A DNA stretch of 64,000 nt from Streptomyces griseoloalbus (GTDB lineage: Bacteria > Actinomycetota > Actinomycetes > Streptomycetales > Streptomycetaceae). The notes below the pieces were generated by a model that was not told where the DNA came from, made no database searches, and saw only the letters and a list, made by a program, of their open reading frames with translations. Positions 26,688 to 33,517 of the stretch are shown here, piece after piece. Numbering within the stretch: the first letter of the stretch is position 1; each line of letters starts with the position of its first letter. The stretch spans positions 248,001-312,000 of the forward strand of contig BMUD01000008.1 of assembly GCA_014650015.1 (NCBI GenBank), given 5' to 3'. The position numbers were made by a program, and so were the translations under genes.

Positions 26688-26918
26688 ATGCGTCGAACCA
26701 CCGCCCGTGCGGCAGAAGCCGAGAGTGGCGCGGGGGGTCGTTGTCCGTTGATGAGTGCTAGGGAACTGGCCGACTTCCTGGGCGTGCCACTGAACACGGT
26801 CTACATATGGAATCACCGACACCAGGGTCCGCGAGCCCACAAGGTAGGCCGCTATTTGCGCTACCGCTGGCCGGAGGTGGAGGCGTGGCTGGAAGCTCGG
26901 GCGGTGGATCGAGGCTGA
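26688..26918 (+). CDS. xis: Excisionase-like MerR-type HTH protein
   Basis: 76 aa. The domain 'MSARELADFLGVPLNTVYIW' followed by 'GPRAHKVGRYLRYRWPEVEA' and WL is the winged helix of the HTH_17/excisionase family. Such proteins bend DNA and direct the integrase towards excision. The ATG at 26688 has TGGAG at 7 bases; a second ATG at 26751 would give only the HTH domain. Divergent from int across a repeat-bearing control region, the usual arrangement. Confidence 0.82.
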   Translation: MRRTTARAAEAESGAGGRCPLMSARELADFLGVPLNTVYIWNHRHQGPRAHKVGRYLRYRWPEVEAWLEARAVDRG

Positions 26919-26929
26919 AGCACCCCGGG

Positions 26930-27817
26930 TCAGAGGATTCCCGGCCACGGCCACGGCCGCGGGCCGGATCGACCGCGGAGACAGTCGATCCGATACTGCG
27001 CCTGGCTCCTCCACTCCGCGTTGCTGGCTGCGTGCTGAGCCGCGTACGTCACCATGCGCAGCTCACGGGCGCACGCGAGGACGGGATAGCCCTCCCATGC
27101 CGTGACGTCGTACCCGTACACCGCACAGAAGCGGTCGTACTTGCGTGCGCTGACGACGCCCGTGGTCTTCGCGCGCACGGCAGTGGACACGAGATCCCAC
27201 TCCGGGGGGCCGACAGAGAAGCGCTCCAGGTCCATCATCAGGACCCCGTCGGTCGTGCGGACGATGTTGCCGGGCCAGGCGTCACCGTGCACGGCCCGAT
27301 CGGGGAGACCGGCCGGCCGCTCGGCCCAGGCCGCTACGAGGTCGCGGTGAAGGGCGTGCAGCCACTGCTTGTCGTCGTCGCGGATCGTGGTGGCCGCGTG
27401 CAGCCGTTCGTCGACCCGGACGAAGGGATCGAGGTACCCCAGCTCGATCGCCGGCGTGGGCAGGGAGTGGAGCCTCGCGAGGAGTTCAGCGACATCCTCA
27501 ACCGAGCCGTGCTGCTGCGGCGGCAGTTCCGCCCAGAAGGTCACGGGTCTGCCGTCCGCCTCTACCGGCTGCTCCACGTCGACCAGGCGAACGGCCGGGA
27601 CGCTCTCCTGGGCGAGCCAGCGTGCGACGCGCACCTCGCGGGCCGCCGCAGCGCTCTGTCCCTCTCGGGCGATCCGTACGATCACCCGCTGACGAGGCAG
27701 CCGCCATATCTGGTTCTCGGCCAGACGGAGAGGCTCCGCTCCGTCGGAGTCCAATCCCACCGCCGAACAGGCCTGCTTCAGGACGTGACGTGCAGGTTCG
27801 GATGCCGAAGGAGTCAT
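26930..27817 (-). CDS. Aminoglycoside phosphotransferase (APH)-fold protein
   Basis: 295 aa. A kinase-like fold of the APH/choline kinase family. N-lobe 'QIWRLPRQRVIVRIAREG' has the ATP-site strands and Lys/Arg region; the catalytic loop is VHGDAWPGNIV (HGDxxxxN) and the metal-binding Asp is in 'VLMMDLERFSVG'. Substrate unknown; not necessarily antibiotic resistance. Start is the ATG at 27817, overlapping the stop of the upstream XRE regulator gene (ATGA), so the two are translated together. A later downstream frame without ribosome site was not used. Confidence 0.87.
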   Translation of the reverse strand: MTPSASEPARHVLKQACSAVGLDSDGAEPLRLAENQIWRLPRQRVIVRIAREGQSAAAAREVRVARWLAQESVPAVRLVDVEQPVEADGRPVTFWAELPPQQHGSVEDVAELLARLHSLPTPAIELGYLDPFVRVDERLHAATTIRDDDKQWLHALHRDLVAAWAERPAGLPDRAVHGDAWPGNIVRTTDGVLMMDLERFSVGPPEWDLVSTAVRAKTTGVVSARKYDRFCAVYGYDVTAWEGYPVLACARELRMVTYAAQHAASNAEWRSQAQYRIDCLRGRSGPRPWPWPGIL

Positions 27818-29217
27818 GCGGAAACCGTAGCGGCGATCCGATCTCGCAGTGCTGAAGCCTCCTGGACAGTCCGATGCTTCGAGGCGAAGCGGCCGAGCTG
27901 CCGCAGATCGTCGGCAGCTCGCCGGGAGGTGAGTCGGCCTACCTCGTTCAAGGCGTCGTGGCCGAGCGCCGCCGCCTGGCGAGGGTCTCCCTTGGCCATG
28001 AGCAAGGAGGCCAGCTTCGTCCGCGAGATCGCACGAGACCGTTTGTAGGCGTCCGCGTGTCCGTTCACCGCTGTGTTGAATCGGCGCGCTGCCCGGCCCG
28101 GGTCCTGTCCGGCGAGGATCGCGAGATCGAACAGGGCATGAGCCGTGTCCCCGTTGTGCTGCGCCTCGTCGTAGTAGGCCATCCACGGCGAGTCTTCGGA
28201 GGGCCGGGCCCGAGTGAACGCCTCGTCTGCGGCGCCGACGGCCGCCATGGTGTCCCGGACGTTGCCCATCTTCCCGAAGGCCCTGGCCCTTGCCGTGTGA
28301 AGCATCGCCTGCTCGGTCGCCGTCAGGCGGTCGGAGCGCACAAGCCCCTTCTCGGCGTACGTGAGGCCGTCATCGGGCGCCCCGATCCATACGGCTTGCC
28401 GTGCGAGGAACGAGTACGTCTTGGCCCGCAGATGCCAGTCGCCGGCCTCTTCGGCGCAGTCCGCTGCGAACCGGAAGGTCTTGGTGGCTTCGTCGTGGTG
28501 GTAGGCGTCGAAGGCAGAGGCGCCGACCACGATGCCAAGCCGTGACACGGCGGCGAACAGGTCGGTTCGCATGTGCTCGGGGAACTGGGTTTGCAGCAGG
28601 CCGGCTGACCACTGCATCGCTCGGGCGGCTACGTCTCGCACTACGCCCCCGCCGCCCAGCTCGTTGTCCATGCCGCTGATAGCGGTGGCGGCGGCCAGGA
28701 CCTGGTCGACGTGGCTCGGGTTGACGTTTGCCGGAAGGGACAGTTCGGCGGGCGCGAAGACGTCGGTGAGGTTGAGAGGGGCTATGGCGGCGAGGCCGCC
28801 GATCTGGAGGAACGAGCGTCGAATCACGGGCTCATGGCTCCCAGGGCGAAGAGTTGGTTCGTCTCTGCCCAGGATGCGGCCTGTCGGCGCCTGAGCGGGT
28901 CCCTCCCCTCGGCGCGGGGAGGCCTTATCGGCATCAGCCCGCCTTTTGTCGGCATCACGGTTGCCGAAGACCATCGGCCACGCCCGGTCGAGGAGTCCTC
29001 CCGTGCCGAGGAGGTCATCGAGCCGCTGAGCCACATCGCGGCGACAGCTCGGGTACTTACCCTTCTCGATAGACAGGATCATGTCGTCGCTGACCTGCAC
29101 TAACCGCCCAAGCTCCTTGGCCGACAGCCCTTGCCCAAGGCGCAGTCTGCGCAGCTCGTTCCCGAACCACTCCTGGGGGGACGCCCCGGGATCGAGCTGC
29201 TTCATTGGCTGCGGCAT
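27814..29217 (-). CDS. XRE-family regulator with helical (TPR-like) C-terminal domain
   Basis: 467 aa. N-terminal helix-turn-helix: 'NELRRLRLGQGLSAKELGRL' and 'VQVSDDMILSIEKGKYPSCR' (about 18-60), then a linker and a long all-helical domain with TPR-like pairs ('ATKTFRFAADCAEEAGDWHL', 'LHTARARAFGKMGNVRDTMA'). This is the common Streptomyces architecture in which the TPR part senses a signal or partner. A hydrophobic patch 'SFLQIGGLAAIAPLNL' looks Tat-like but is internal. It is coupled to the APH-fold gene downstream, suggesting the kinase is its target or partner. An inverted repeat lies just upstream. Confidence 0.9.
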   Translation of the reverse strand: MPQPMKQLDPGASPQEWFGNELRRLRLGQGLSAKELGRLVQVSDDMILSIEKGKYPSCRRDVAQRLDDLLGTGGLLDRAWPMVFGNRDADKRRADADKASPRRGEGPAQAPTGRILGRDEPTLRPGSHEPVIRRSFLQIGGLAAIAPLNLTDVFAPAELSLPANVNPSHVDQVLAAATAISGMDNELGGGGVVRDVAARAMQWSAGLLQTQFPEHMRTDLFAAVSRLGIVVGASAFDAYHHDEATKTFRFAADCAEEAGDWHLRAKTYSFLARQAVWIGAPDDGLTYAEKGLVRSDRLTATEQAMLHTARARAFGKMGNVRDTMAAVGAADEAFTRARPSEDSPWMAYYDEAQHNGDTAHALFDLAILAGQDPGRAARRFNTAVNGHADAYKRSRAISRTKLASLLMAKGDPRQAAALGHDALNEVGRLTSRRAADDLRQLGRFASKHRTVQEASALRDRIAATVSA

Positions 29218-29237
29218 GTTCTGCCCCCGAAGTCGTT

Positions 29238-29265
29238 GATGCCGAACTCTTCACCTCTCGGCATC
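29238..29265. promoter_or_regulatory. Inverted repeat upstream of the XRE regulator
   Basis: GATGCCGA (29238-29245) and TCGGCATC (29258-29265), perfect 8-bp arms 12 bases apart, between the XRE gene and the divergent ATP-binding protein gene. Candidate operator for the regulator. A second small hairpin, CCCCT GCTGA AGGGG, lies at 29341-29355 in front of the divergent gene. Confidence 0.5.
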
Positions 29266-29380
29266 AGGCTCTGCACGTTCTCGGTGCGCTCTGCCTAAAT
29301 GGTTGCTGATCGGTTCCAGTCCAGTACACACCGCAACCCACCCCTGCTGAAGGGGTTCCGGCAGAACGGAGGAAGCAGCG

Positions 29381-29854
29381 ATGAAACTACTCGTCGACAC
29401 CTGCGAGCGGGATGCTTCTGTTCGAGCCACGTCCAAGAGCGTGGACGGTCAACTCGACATGAGTTTCGACGTCCGGGCCGAAGACCTGGGAACCGTGCGG
29501 GACATCGTCGCAGCGCACCTTCGCTGGTGGCGCGTCGACAACGGCACCGCGTTCCGCACGCTGACCGTTGTCAACGAACTGCTCACCAACGTCTTGCAGC
29601 ACACCCCTGGGGACGCCGACGGGTGCCGGATGGCCAGCCTGCTCCTCCAGAAGGTTCCGGACGGCGTCACCGCCATCGTTCGCGACCATGACCGCTGTCC
29701 GCCGGTGTACTCGTCGCCGGCCCTCCTGGCCGAGGAGGGGCGCGGGCTGATGCTGCTGAGTGCTCTGGCCGACGACACGTCCGTGTCCGTAACCCCAGCG
29801 GGCAAGGACGTGTGGGTCTTCATAGCGACCCTGAATTCGACCGAGAACCTGTAG
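29381..29854 (+). CDS. RsbW-like ATP-binding (HATPase_c_2) protein
   Basis: 157 aa. GHKL-type ATPase domain of anti-sigma-factor kinases: N-box 'LTVVNELLTNVLQHT', G1-like 'IVRDHDRCPP', and G2 'LAEEGRGLMLLSALADD'. Streptomyces has many such stand-alone proteins; a few act as anti-sigma factors, most are unstudied. Start has GGAGGAAG. Leads a short plus-strand run of small genes towards the lanthipeptide locus; whether it regulates that locus is unknown. Confidence 0.88.
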   Translation: MKLLVDTCERDASVRATSKSVDGQLDMSFDVRAEDLGTVRDIVAAHLRWWRVDNGTAFRTLTVVNELLTNVLQHTPGDADGCRMASLLLQKVPDGVTAIVRDHDRCPPVYSSPALLAEEGRGLMLLSALADDTSVSVTPAGKDVWVFIATLNSTENL

Positions 29855-29893
29855 CCCTCCGCGGCCGGTACTTGGCCCTCCCCAGGAGTCCCG

Positions 29894-30346
29894 ATGTCCC
29901 TCACCGTTCTGGTTCCGGAGAACGACGTGGTTCCTCCGTCAGCCGACGAGCCCTGCACCCCGCAGTGGACCCCTCCACTCGATGCCGAGGGTTTGCGGTC
30001 CGTCCTGGAACGGATCAAGAACTGGAAGCCACTCGACGTGGAGGAGGTCTTTGACGACCTCGACACGGCCATCGGCGAGCAGACGCCGCCTGTCGCGGTG
30101 ACCGACACCCTGGTCGACCGTCTCCGGGGCCATCTGAAGCAGCTCAGCGACATCGCCGTCGCGGACGAGCAGTACCCGCCCACCGCGGAGATGCTCCAGC
30201 TCGTTGCACGCGGGGTCCCCCTGAGGGAGGAGCGTGAGCCGGCCGACTACCGGCAGGCCGTCGGCCTTGCTCGTCGTCTGGCCTTCGTTATCTCCGACCT
30301 GGTTGAAGAGCTGATCGAGGCCCGCTACATCAAGGAGGCGGAGTGA
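29894..30346 (+). CDS. DUF6415-family protein
   Basis: 150 aa, mostly helical, acidic. The pattern 'VDRLRGHLKQLSDIAVADEQ' then 'RRLAFVISDLVEELIEARYI' fits DUF6415, a family annotated near natural product genes and in mobile elements of Streptomyces; its role is not known. Overlaps the next gene (4 bases). Confidence 0.75.
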   Translation: MSLTVLVPENDVVPPSADEPCTPQWTPPLDAEGLRSVLERIKNWKPLDVEEVFDDLDTAIGEQTPPVAVTDTLVDRLRGHLKQLSDIAVADEQYPPTAEMLQLVARGVPLREEREPADYRQAVGLARRLAFVISDLVEELIEARYIKEAE

Positions 30347-30822
30347 CCCACGACCCCAGCTCCGTTCGGCACCCGGCCGTGACCGCCACGGCGATAGCCC
30401 TCCCGCACGACGCGTACGACTTCGAGTACTACGAGCGGAGGATCTCCGACACCTGGCTCCTGGAGAAGAGCCTCGCCGTACGCACCATGCGCATGCCGTT
30501 CCTCGCAGTTCCCGTCGGGGGCACGAGGCGCGGCGGGGACTACCCGGTGTCGTGTCCGTGCTTCGGGCTCAAGGTCCGTGACCTCCTCCTTGGACGGCCG
30601 GGCTTCCCCGACCTCCGCGTGCAGTGGTCGCCCTACCCGGACACCTGCTTCGTTGTCGAGTGGGGAGAAAGGCTGCCGAAGCTCTGGGGCGACCGTGACG
30701 CCACCACCCTGCGGCGCTTCTACGGCTACAGCGAAGCAGCGATAGCCGCCTTCACAGGGCGGCCGTGCCACGAGACTCCCTCTTCGGCCGCGCCCGAACC
30801 GTGTTCCCCCACGGCACCGTAG
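30343..30822 (+). CDS. Hypothetical protein
   Basis: 159 aa from a GTG that overlaps the DUF6415 stop (GTGA). 'ALPHDAYDFEYYERRISDTW' and 'TWLLEKSLAVRTMRMPFLAV' stand out, with two Cys in 'VSCPCFGLKV'. Conserved-looking but not a family I can name. Part of the same small operon as its neighbours; the C-terminus is Pro/Ser-rich and probably disordered. Confidence 0.7.
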   Translation: MTHDPSSVRHPAVTATAIALPHDAYDFEYYERRISDTWLLEKSLAVRTMRMPFLAVPVGGTRRGGDYPVSCPCFGLKVRDLLLGRPGFPDLRVQWSPYPDTCFVVEWGERLPKLWGDRDATTLRRFYGYSEAAIAAFTGRPCHETPSSAAPEPCSPTAP

Positions 30823-30866
30823 CCGGCCGAAGAGGGCCCAACTTCCCACCCGAGAGGACGAGCATC

Positions 30867-31067
30867 ATGTGTGCGCACAACCCGCCGTGCCCCACGGCCG
30901 AGGCTCCCGACAGGGAAGCCGCGCGGCTTTGCGCGCATCGGCCTGAGCAGGGCTGGAGCCTGCTGTGCAACGGCGTGCTCCTCTTCGAGGACACCGGCGA
31001 ACTCCTCCCCGACGGCCGGATCGTCCCCCCGCTCCGGTCGCTCGACCTGGCGAGGGCAGCCGCGTGA
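30867..31067 (+). CDS. DUF5999-family small protein
   Basis: 66 aa. 'MCAHNPPCPTAEAPDREAAR', then 'HRPEQGWSLLCNGVLLFEDT GELLPDGR' matches DUF5999, a small Cys/His-bearing actinobacterial family (CxHxPxCP motif suggests metal binding). Ribosome site GAGAGGACG. Its stop overlaps the next start (GTGA). Function unknown. Confidence 0.8.
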   Translation: MCAHNPPCPTAEAPDREAARLCAHRPEQGWSLLCNGVLLFEDTGELLPDGRIVPPLRSLDLARAAA

Positions 31068-31750
31068 AACGGGCCAGTGCTGCGCCCCGGCTCGTCCCGT
31101 ACATCACCCAGCGAGAGGGGGAGTACGGCGGGCTGGAGTCGGAACTCACGCTGAGTATGGACACTTTCGGTGCCGTACGTCTCGCCTACCAGGAGGAGAC
31201 CCCCGCTGACCGCGGGCCGCGCGGCGAGCTGTGGGCGCGGTGCTCCCAGTCGCTGAACGCTGCCGGGAAGCCGACGGGCAAGCCGCAGTGGCGCTTGGTC
31301 AACTCCACCCGGCAGCGCAAGGCGATGGAGCAGCTTCGATGCCAGATCGGCTTCTGCCCGGCTGAGACCGAACGGGGGTACGTCTTCCTCACCGGGACCG
31401 CGGAAGACGCGTCCCACCGTGCTGGTGAGCCGGTGAGGACAGCCCAGCCGCCGGTGTGTCTGAAGCACCTGCGGCCAGCCACAGAACTGTGCCCACACCT
31501 GCGGAAGGGGCACGTCGCCTTCTGCGCGCGGGCCACCTCGCCGTGGGGCGTCATCGGCACCCGGTACCGCCTCACTGCCACCGGGCTGGCGCCGCTCCCT
31601 GTCGAGGACGACGACGCGCCAGTGACGTATGGGCACCCCCAGTTGGGCTGGTTGCTGGCGAGCCAACTCATACGCGAACTACGGGACTACGAGGTCGTCA
31701 ATCTGGACGATCTCGTGCCCGCTGCCCAGACGGCCGCCCAGCGGTCCTGA
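31064..31750 (+). CDS. Hypothetical protein with Cys-rich centre
   Basis: 228 aa from the GTG at 31064, coupled to the DUF5999 gene. The central part has spaced Cys/His ('EQLRCQIGFCPAETERGYVF', 'PPVCLKHLRPATELCPHLRK') that could bind zinc. Pairs of DUF5999 with this type of protein occur in Streptomyces accessory DNA, as far as I recall. Its stop lies in a strong hairpin, which probably ends this operon before the lanthipeptide genes. Confidence 0.72.
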   Translation: MKRASAAPRLVPYITQREGEYGGLESELTLSMDTFGAVRLAYQEETPADRGPRGELWARCSQSLNAAGKPTGKPQWRLVNSTRQRKAMEQLRCQIGFCPAETERGYVFLTGTAEDASHRAGEPVRTAQPPVCLKHLRPATELCPHLRKGHVAFCARATSPWGVIGTRYRLTATGLAPLPVEDDDAPVTYGHPQLGWLLASQLIRELRDYEVVNLDDLVPAAQTAAQRS

Positions 31751-31769
31751 GTGACACGGACAGGACCGC
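31741..31769 (+). terminator. Hairpin ending the small-gene operon
   Basis: GCGGTCCTG and CAGGACCGC form a 9-bp perfect stem around an 11-base loop. It overlaps the stop codon of the hypothetical gene. No T-run follows, as is usual in Streptomyces. Confidence 0.55.
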
Positions 31770-31937
31770 CGGGCGGCTCACCACCGGTGTGCCAGAGCCC
31801 GCGTGTGCCGGTCAGCACGAAACCGCCAGCCCTCGGCGGTCCGGCCCAGAACGGAGAGCGGTCGCCGATAACCTCCCGGCCCACCGGCACGCGATGCCGG
31901 CTTACCTCCCCCGAACACGAACGACCGAAGGAAGTCC

Positions 31938-33176
31938 ATGACGAACACGACCGTCGAGCCCGACGAGGCGACCCGCCTGCGGAACAAGGTGGTGGACGAG
32001 CTGTGCGCGGACGGCAACATCTCCTCCTCGGAGATCGAAGCGGTGATGCGAAAGGTGCCCCGGCACGACTTCACACCCACGGACACGCCGCTGGACAAGG
32101 CGTACGACACGTACGCCGCCGTGATCACCAAGACGGACGAGCACGGTGTGCAGCTCAGCTCCGTCTCCGCACCGCAGATCCAGGCCATGATGCTCGAACA
32201 GGCCCAGGTGAAGCCCGGGATGCGGGTCCTGGAGATCGGCTCGGGCGGGCTGAACGCGGCCTACCTCGCCGAGCTCGTCGGTGAGGACGGTGAAGTCGTC
32301 ACCGTCGACATCGACCCCGTCGTCACCGACCGCGCGCGGCACCTCCTCGACGAGCACGGCTACGGCCGGGTGCACGTCGTCACCGCCGACGCTGCCGAGC
32401 CCATCCCGGACCTCGGCGAGGTCGACATCGTGATGGTGACCGCTGGGGCCTGGGACATCTCCCCGGTCTGGACCGCGCAGCTCAAGCAGGGCGGCCGGCT
32501 GGTCGTCCCGCTGCGGATGCGCGGGCTGACCCGGTCGGTCTCCTTCATCCAGGTCAACGGCGAGCACGGCCCCTACCTGGAGAGCGAGTCGGCGAAGATC
32601 TGCGGCTTCGTCCCGATGCAGGGTTCGACCGCCCACAGGGAAGAACTCCTCCTCGTCAACGGCACTCCGGAGATCGGGCTGAAGTTCGACGACGGTCTGC
32701 CGGCCGACCCGCACCGACTCGACAACGCCGTCACGACACCGCGCCACGAGCTGTGGACCGGGGTCACCGTTCGTATCCAGGAACTCATCGACACCCTCCA
32801 GATGGCGATGGCGATCAGCCTGCCGGGCTTCTGCACGATGGCCGTCGACGAGGACCTGGACACGGGGCTGGTCGCCCCTGTGAACAAGCGGTTCTCCCTC
32901 GCAGCCGTCGAGGACGGCACCTTCGCCTACCTCGTCACCCGCCGCACCGAGGACGGCAAGCACATCGAGTACGGCGTGCACGCCCTCGGCCCGAACGCCG
33001 AGCAGTTCGCCGACAAGGTCGCCGACGTGCTGCGCGACTGGGAGGCCAACCGGCGCGGTGGCCCCAGCCCGGTCATCCGGGTCTATCCGGCCGACACCCC
33101 TGACGACCAGATCCCGGCCGACCGGGTCATCGACAAGGTGCACAGCCGGGTCTCGCTCTCCTGGCCCTCGGCGTGA
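31938..33176 (+). CDS. PCMT-like methyltransferase of an FxLD lanthipeptide system
   Basis: 412 aa. SAM-dependent O-methyltransferase related to protein-L-isoaspartyl methyltransferase: 'APQIQAMMLEQAQVKPGMRV' and the SAM loop LEIGSGGLNAAYLAEL, followed by 'VVTVDIDPVVTDRARHLL'. The C-terminal half beyond the methyltransferase fold (about residue 220 on) is specific to the RiPP-associated group. Homologues in class I lanthipeptide loci methylate an Asp in the modified peptide, leading to succinimide and isoaspartate. The adjacent precursor gene, 55 bases downstream, is the expected substrate. Ribosome site GAAGGAAG. Confidence 0.9.
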   Translation: MTNTTVEPDEATRLRNKVVDELCADGNISSSEIEAVMRKVPRHDFTPTDTPLDKAYDTYAAVITKTDEHGVQLSSVSAPQIQAMMLEQAQVKPGMRVLEIGSGGLNAAYLAELVGEDGEVVTVDIDPVVTDRARHLLDEHGYGRVHVVTADAAEPIPDLGEVDIVMVTAGAWDISPVWTAQLKQGGRLVVPLRMRGLTRSVSFIQVNGEHGPYLESESAKICGFVPMQGSTAHREELLLVNGTPEIGLKFDDGLPADPHRLDNAVTTPRHELWTGVTVRIQELIDTLQMAMAISLPGFCTMAVDEDLDTGLVAPVNKRFSLAAVEDGTFAYLVTRRTEDGKHIEYGVHALGPNAEQFADKVADVLRDWEANRRGGPSPVIRVYPADTPDDQIPADRVIDKVHSRVSLSWPSA

Positions 33177-33231
33177 CGCCGGGAGCCAGGTCGTTCCGCA
33201 CCATCCGAACACCAAGAGGAAGGGCACCATC

Positions 33232-33423
33232 ATGACGAGCGCCACCCTGGCCCCGCCCGCCCCGCCGACGGGCTTGGACGACGACTTCGCGCCCCTGGAC
33301 GTGAAGGTCGTCATCGCCGAGCACGCGTACGGCAAGCTCATGTGCTCCACGGGCGACGGCTGCGGCACCACCTGCGCGACCGGCGCCTCCGCCTGCGGTT
33401 CCTTCACGGAGGACCCGGCCTGA
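33232..33423 (+). CDS. FxLD-type class I lanthipeptide precursor
   Basis: 63 aa. The leader carries DDDFAPLDVKVV, a variant of the F-x-L-D motif recognised by class I LanB/LanC enzymes. The C-terminal core has four Cys (38, 44, 48, 55), several Ser/Thr (Ser39, Thr40, Thr46, Thr47, Thr50, Ser53, Ser57, Thr59) for dehydration, and one Asp (42) inside the first Cys interval that could be the methyltransferase target. The leader cleavage site is not evident; it probably lies near the 'AYGK' before Cys38. ATG preceded by GAGGAAGG. Up to four thioether rings are possible. Confidence 0.9.
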   Translation: MTSATLAPPAPPTGLDDDFAPLDVKVVIAEHAYGKLMCSTGDGCGTTCATGASACGSFTEDPA

Positions 33424-33438
33424 TCCAGGCCGCTCCCC

Positions 33439-33478
33439 GCCGGTGGGCCGCGCGAAGCACTTCGCCCGGCCCACCGGC
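33439..33478 (+). terminator. Long near-perfect hairpin after the precursor gene
   Basis: Outer arms GCCGGTGGGCC (33439-33449) and GGCCCACCGGC (33468-33478) pair over 11 bases. Inside, GCGAAG and CTTCGC pair again around a 2-base loop. Only one mismatch interrupts the whole 40-base stem-loop. It lies 16 bases after the precursor stop and 40 before the LanB start, the place of an attenuator that lets the precursor be made in excess. Confidence 0.75.
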
Positions 33479-33517
33479 CCCTGTCCCCTTCTCCGCGCAG
33501 CCTGACGGAAGGGCCTC

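Noticed and set aside
26930-27817. Antibiotic-resistance call for the APH-fold gene
   Set aside because: The HGDxxxxN and Asp motifs show only the kinase fold; nothing points to an aminoglycoside substrate.
28920-28960. Extra copies of TCGGCATC as operator sites
   Set aside because: They lie within the XRE gene and encode a repeated ADADK-type linker; the match to the upstream inverted repeat is probably chance.
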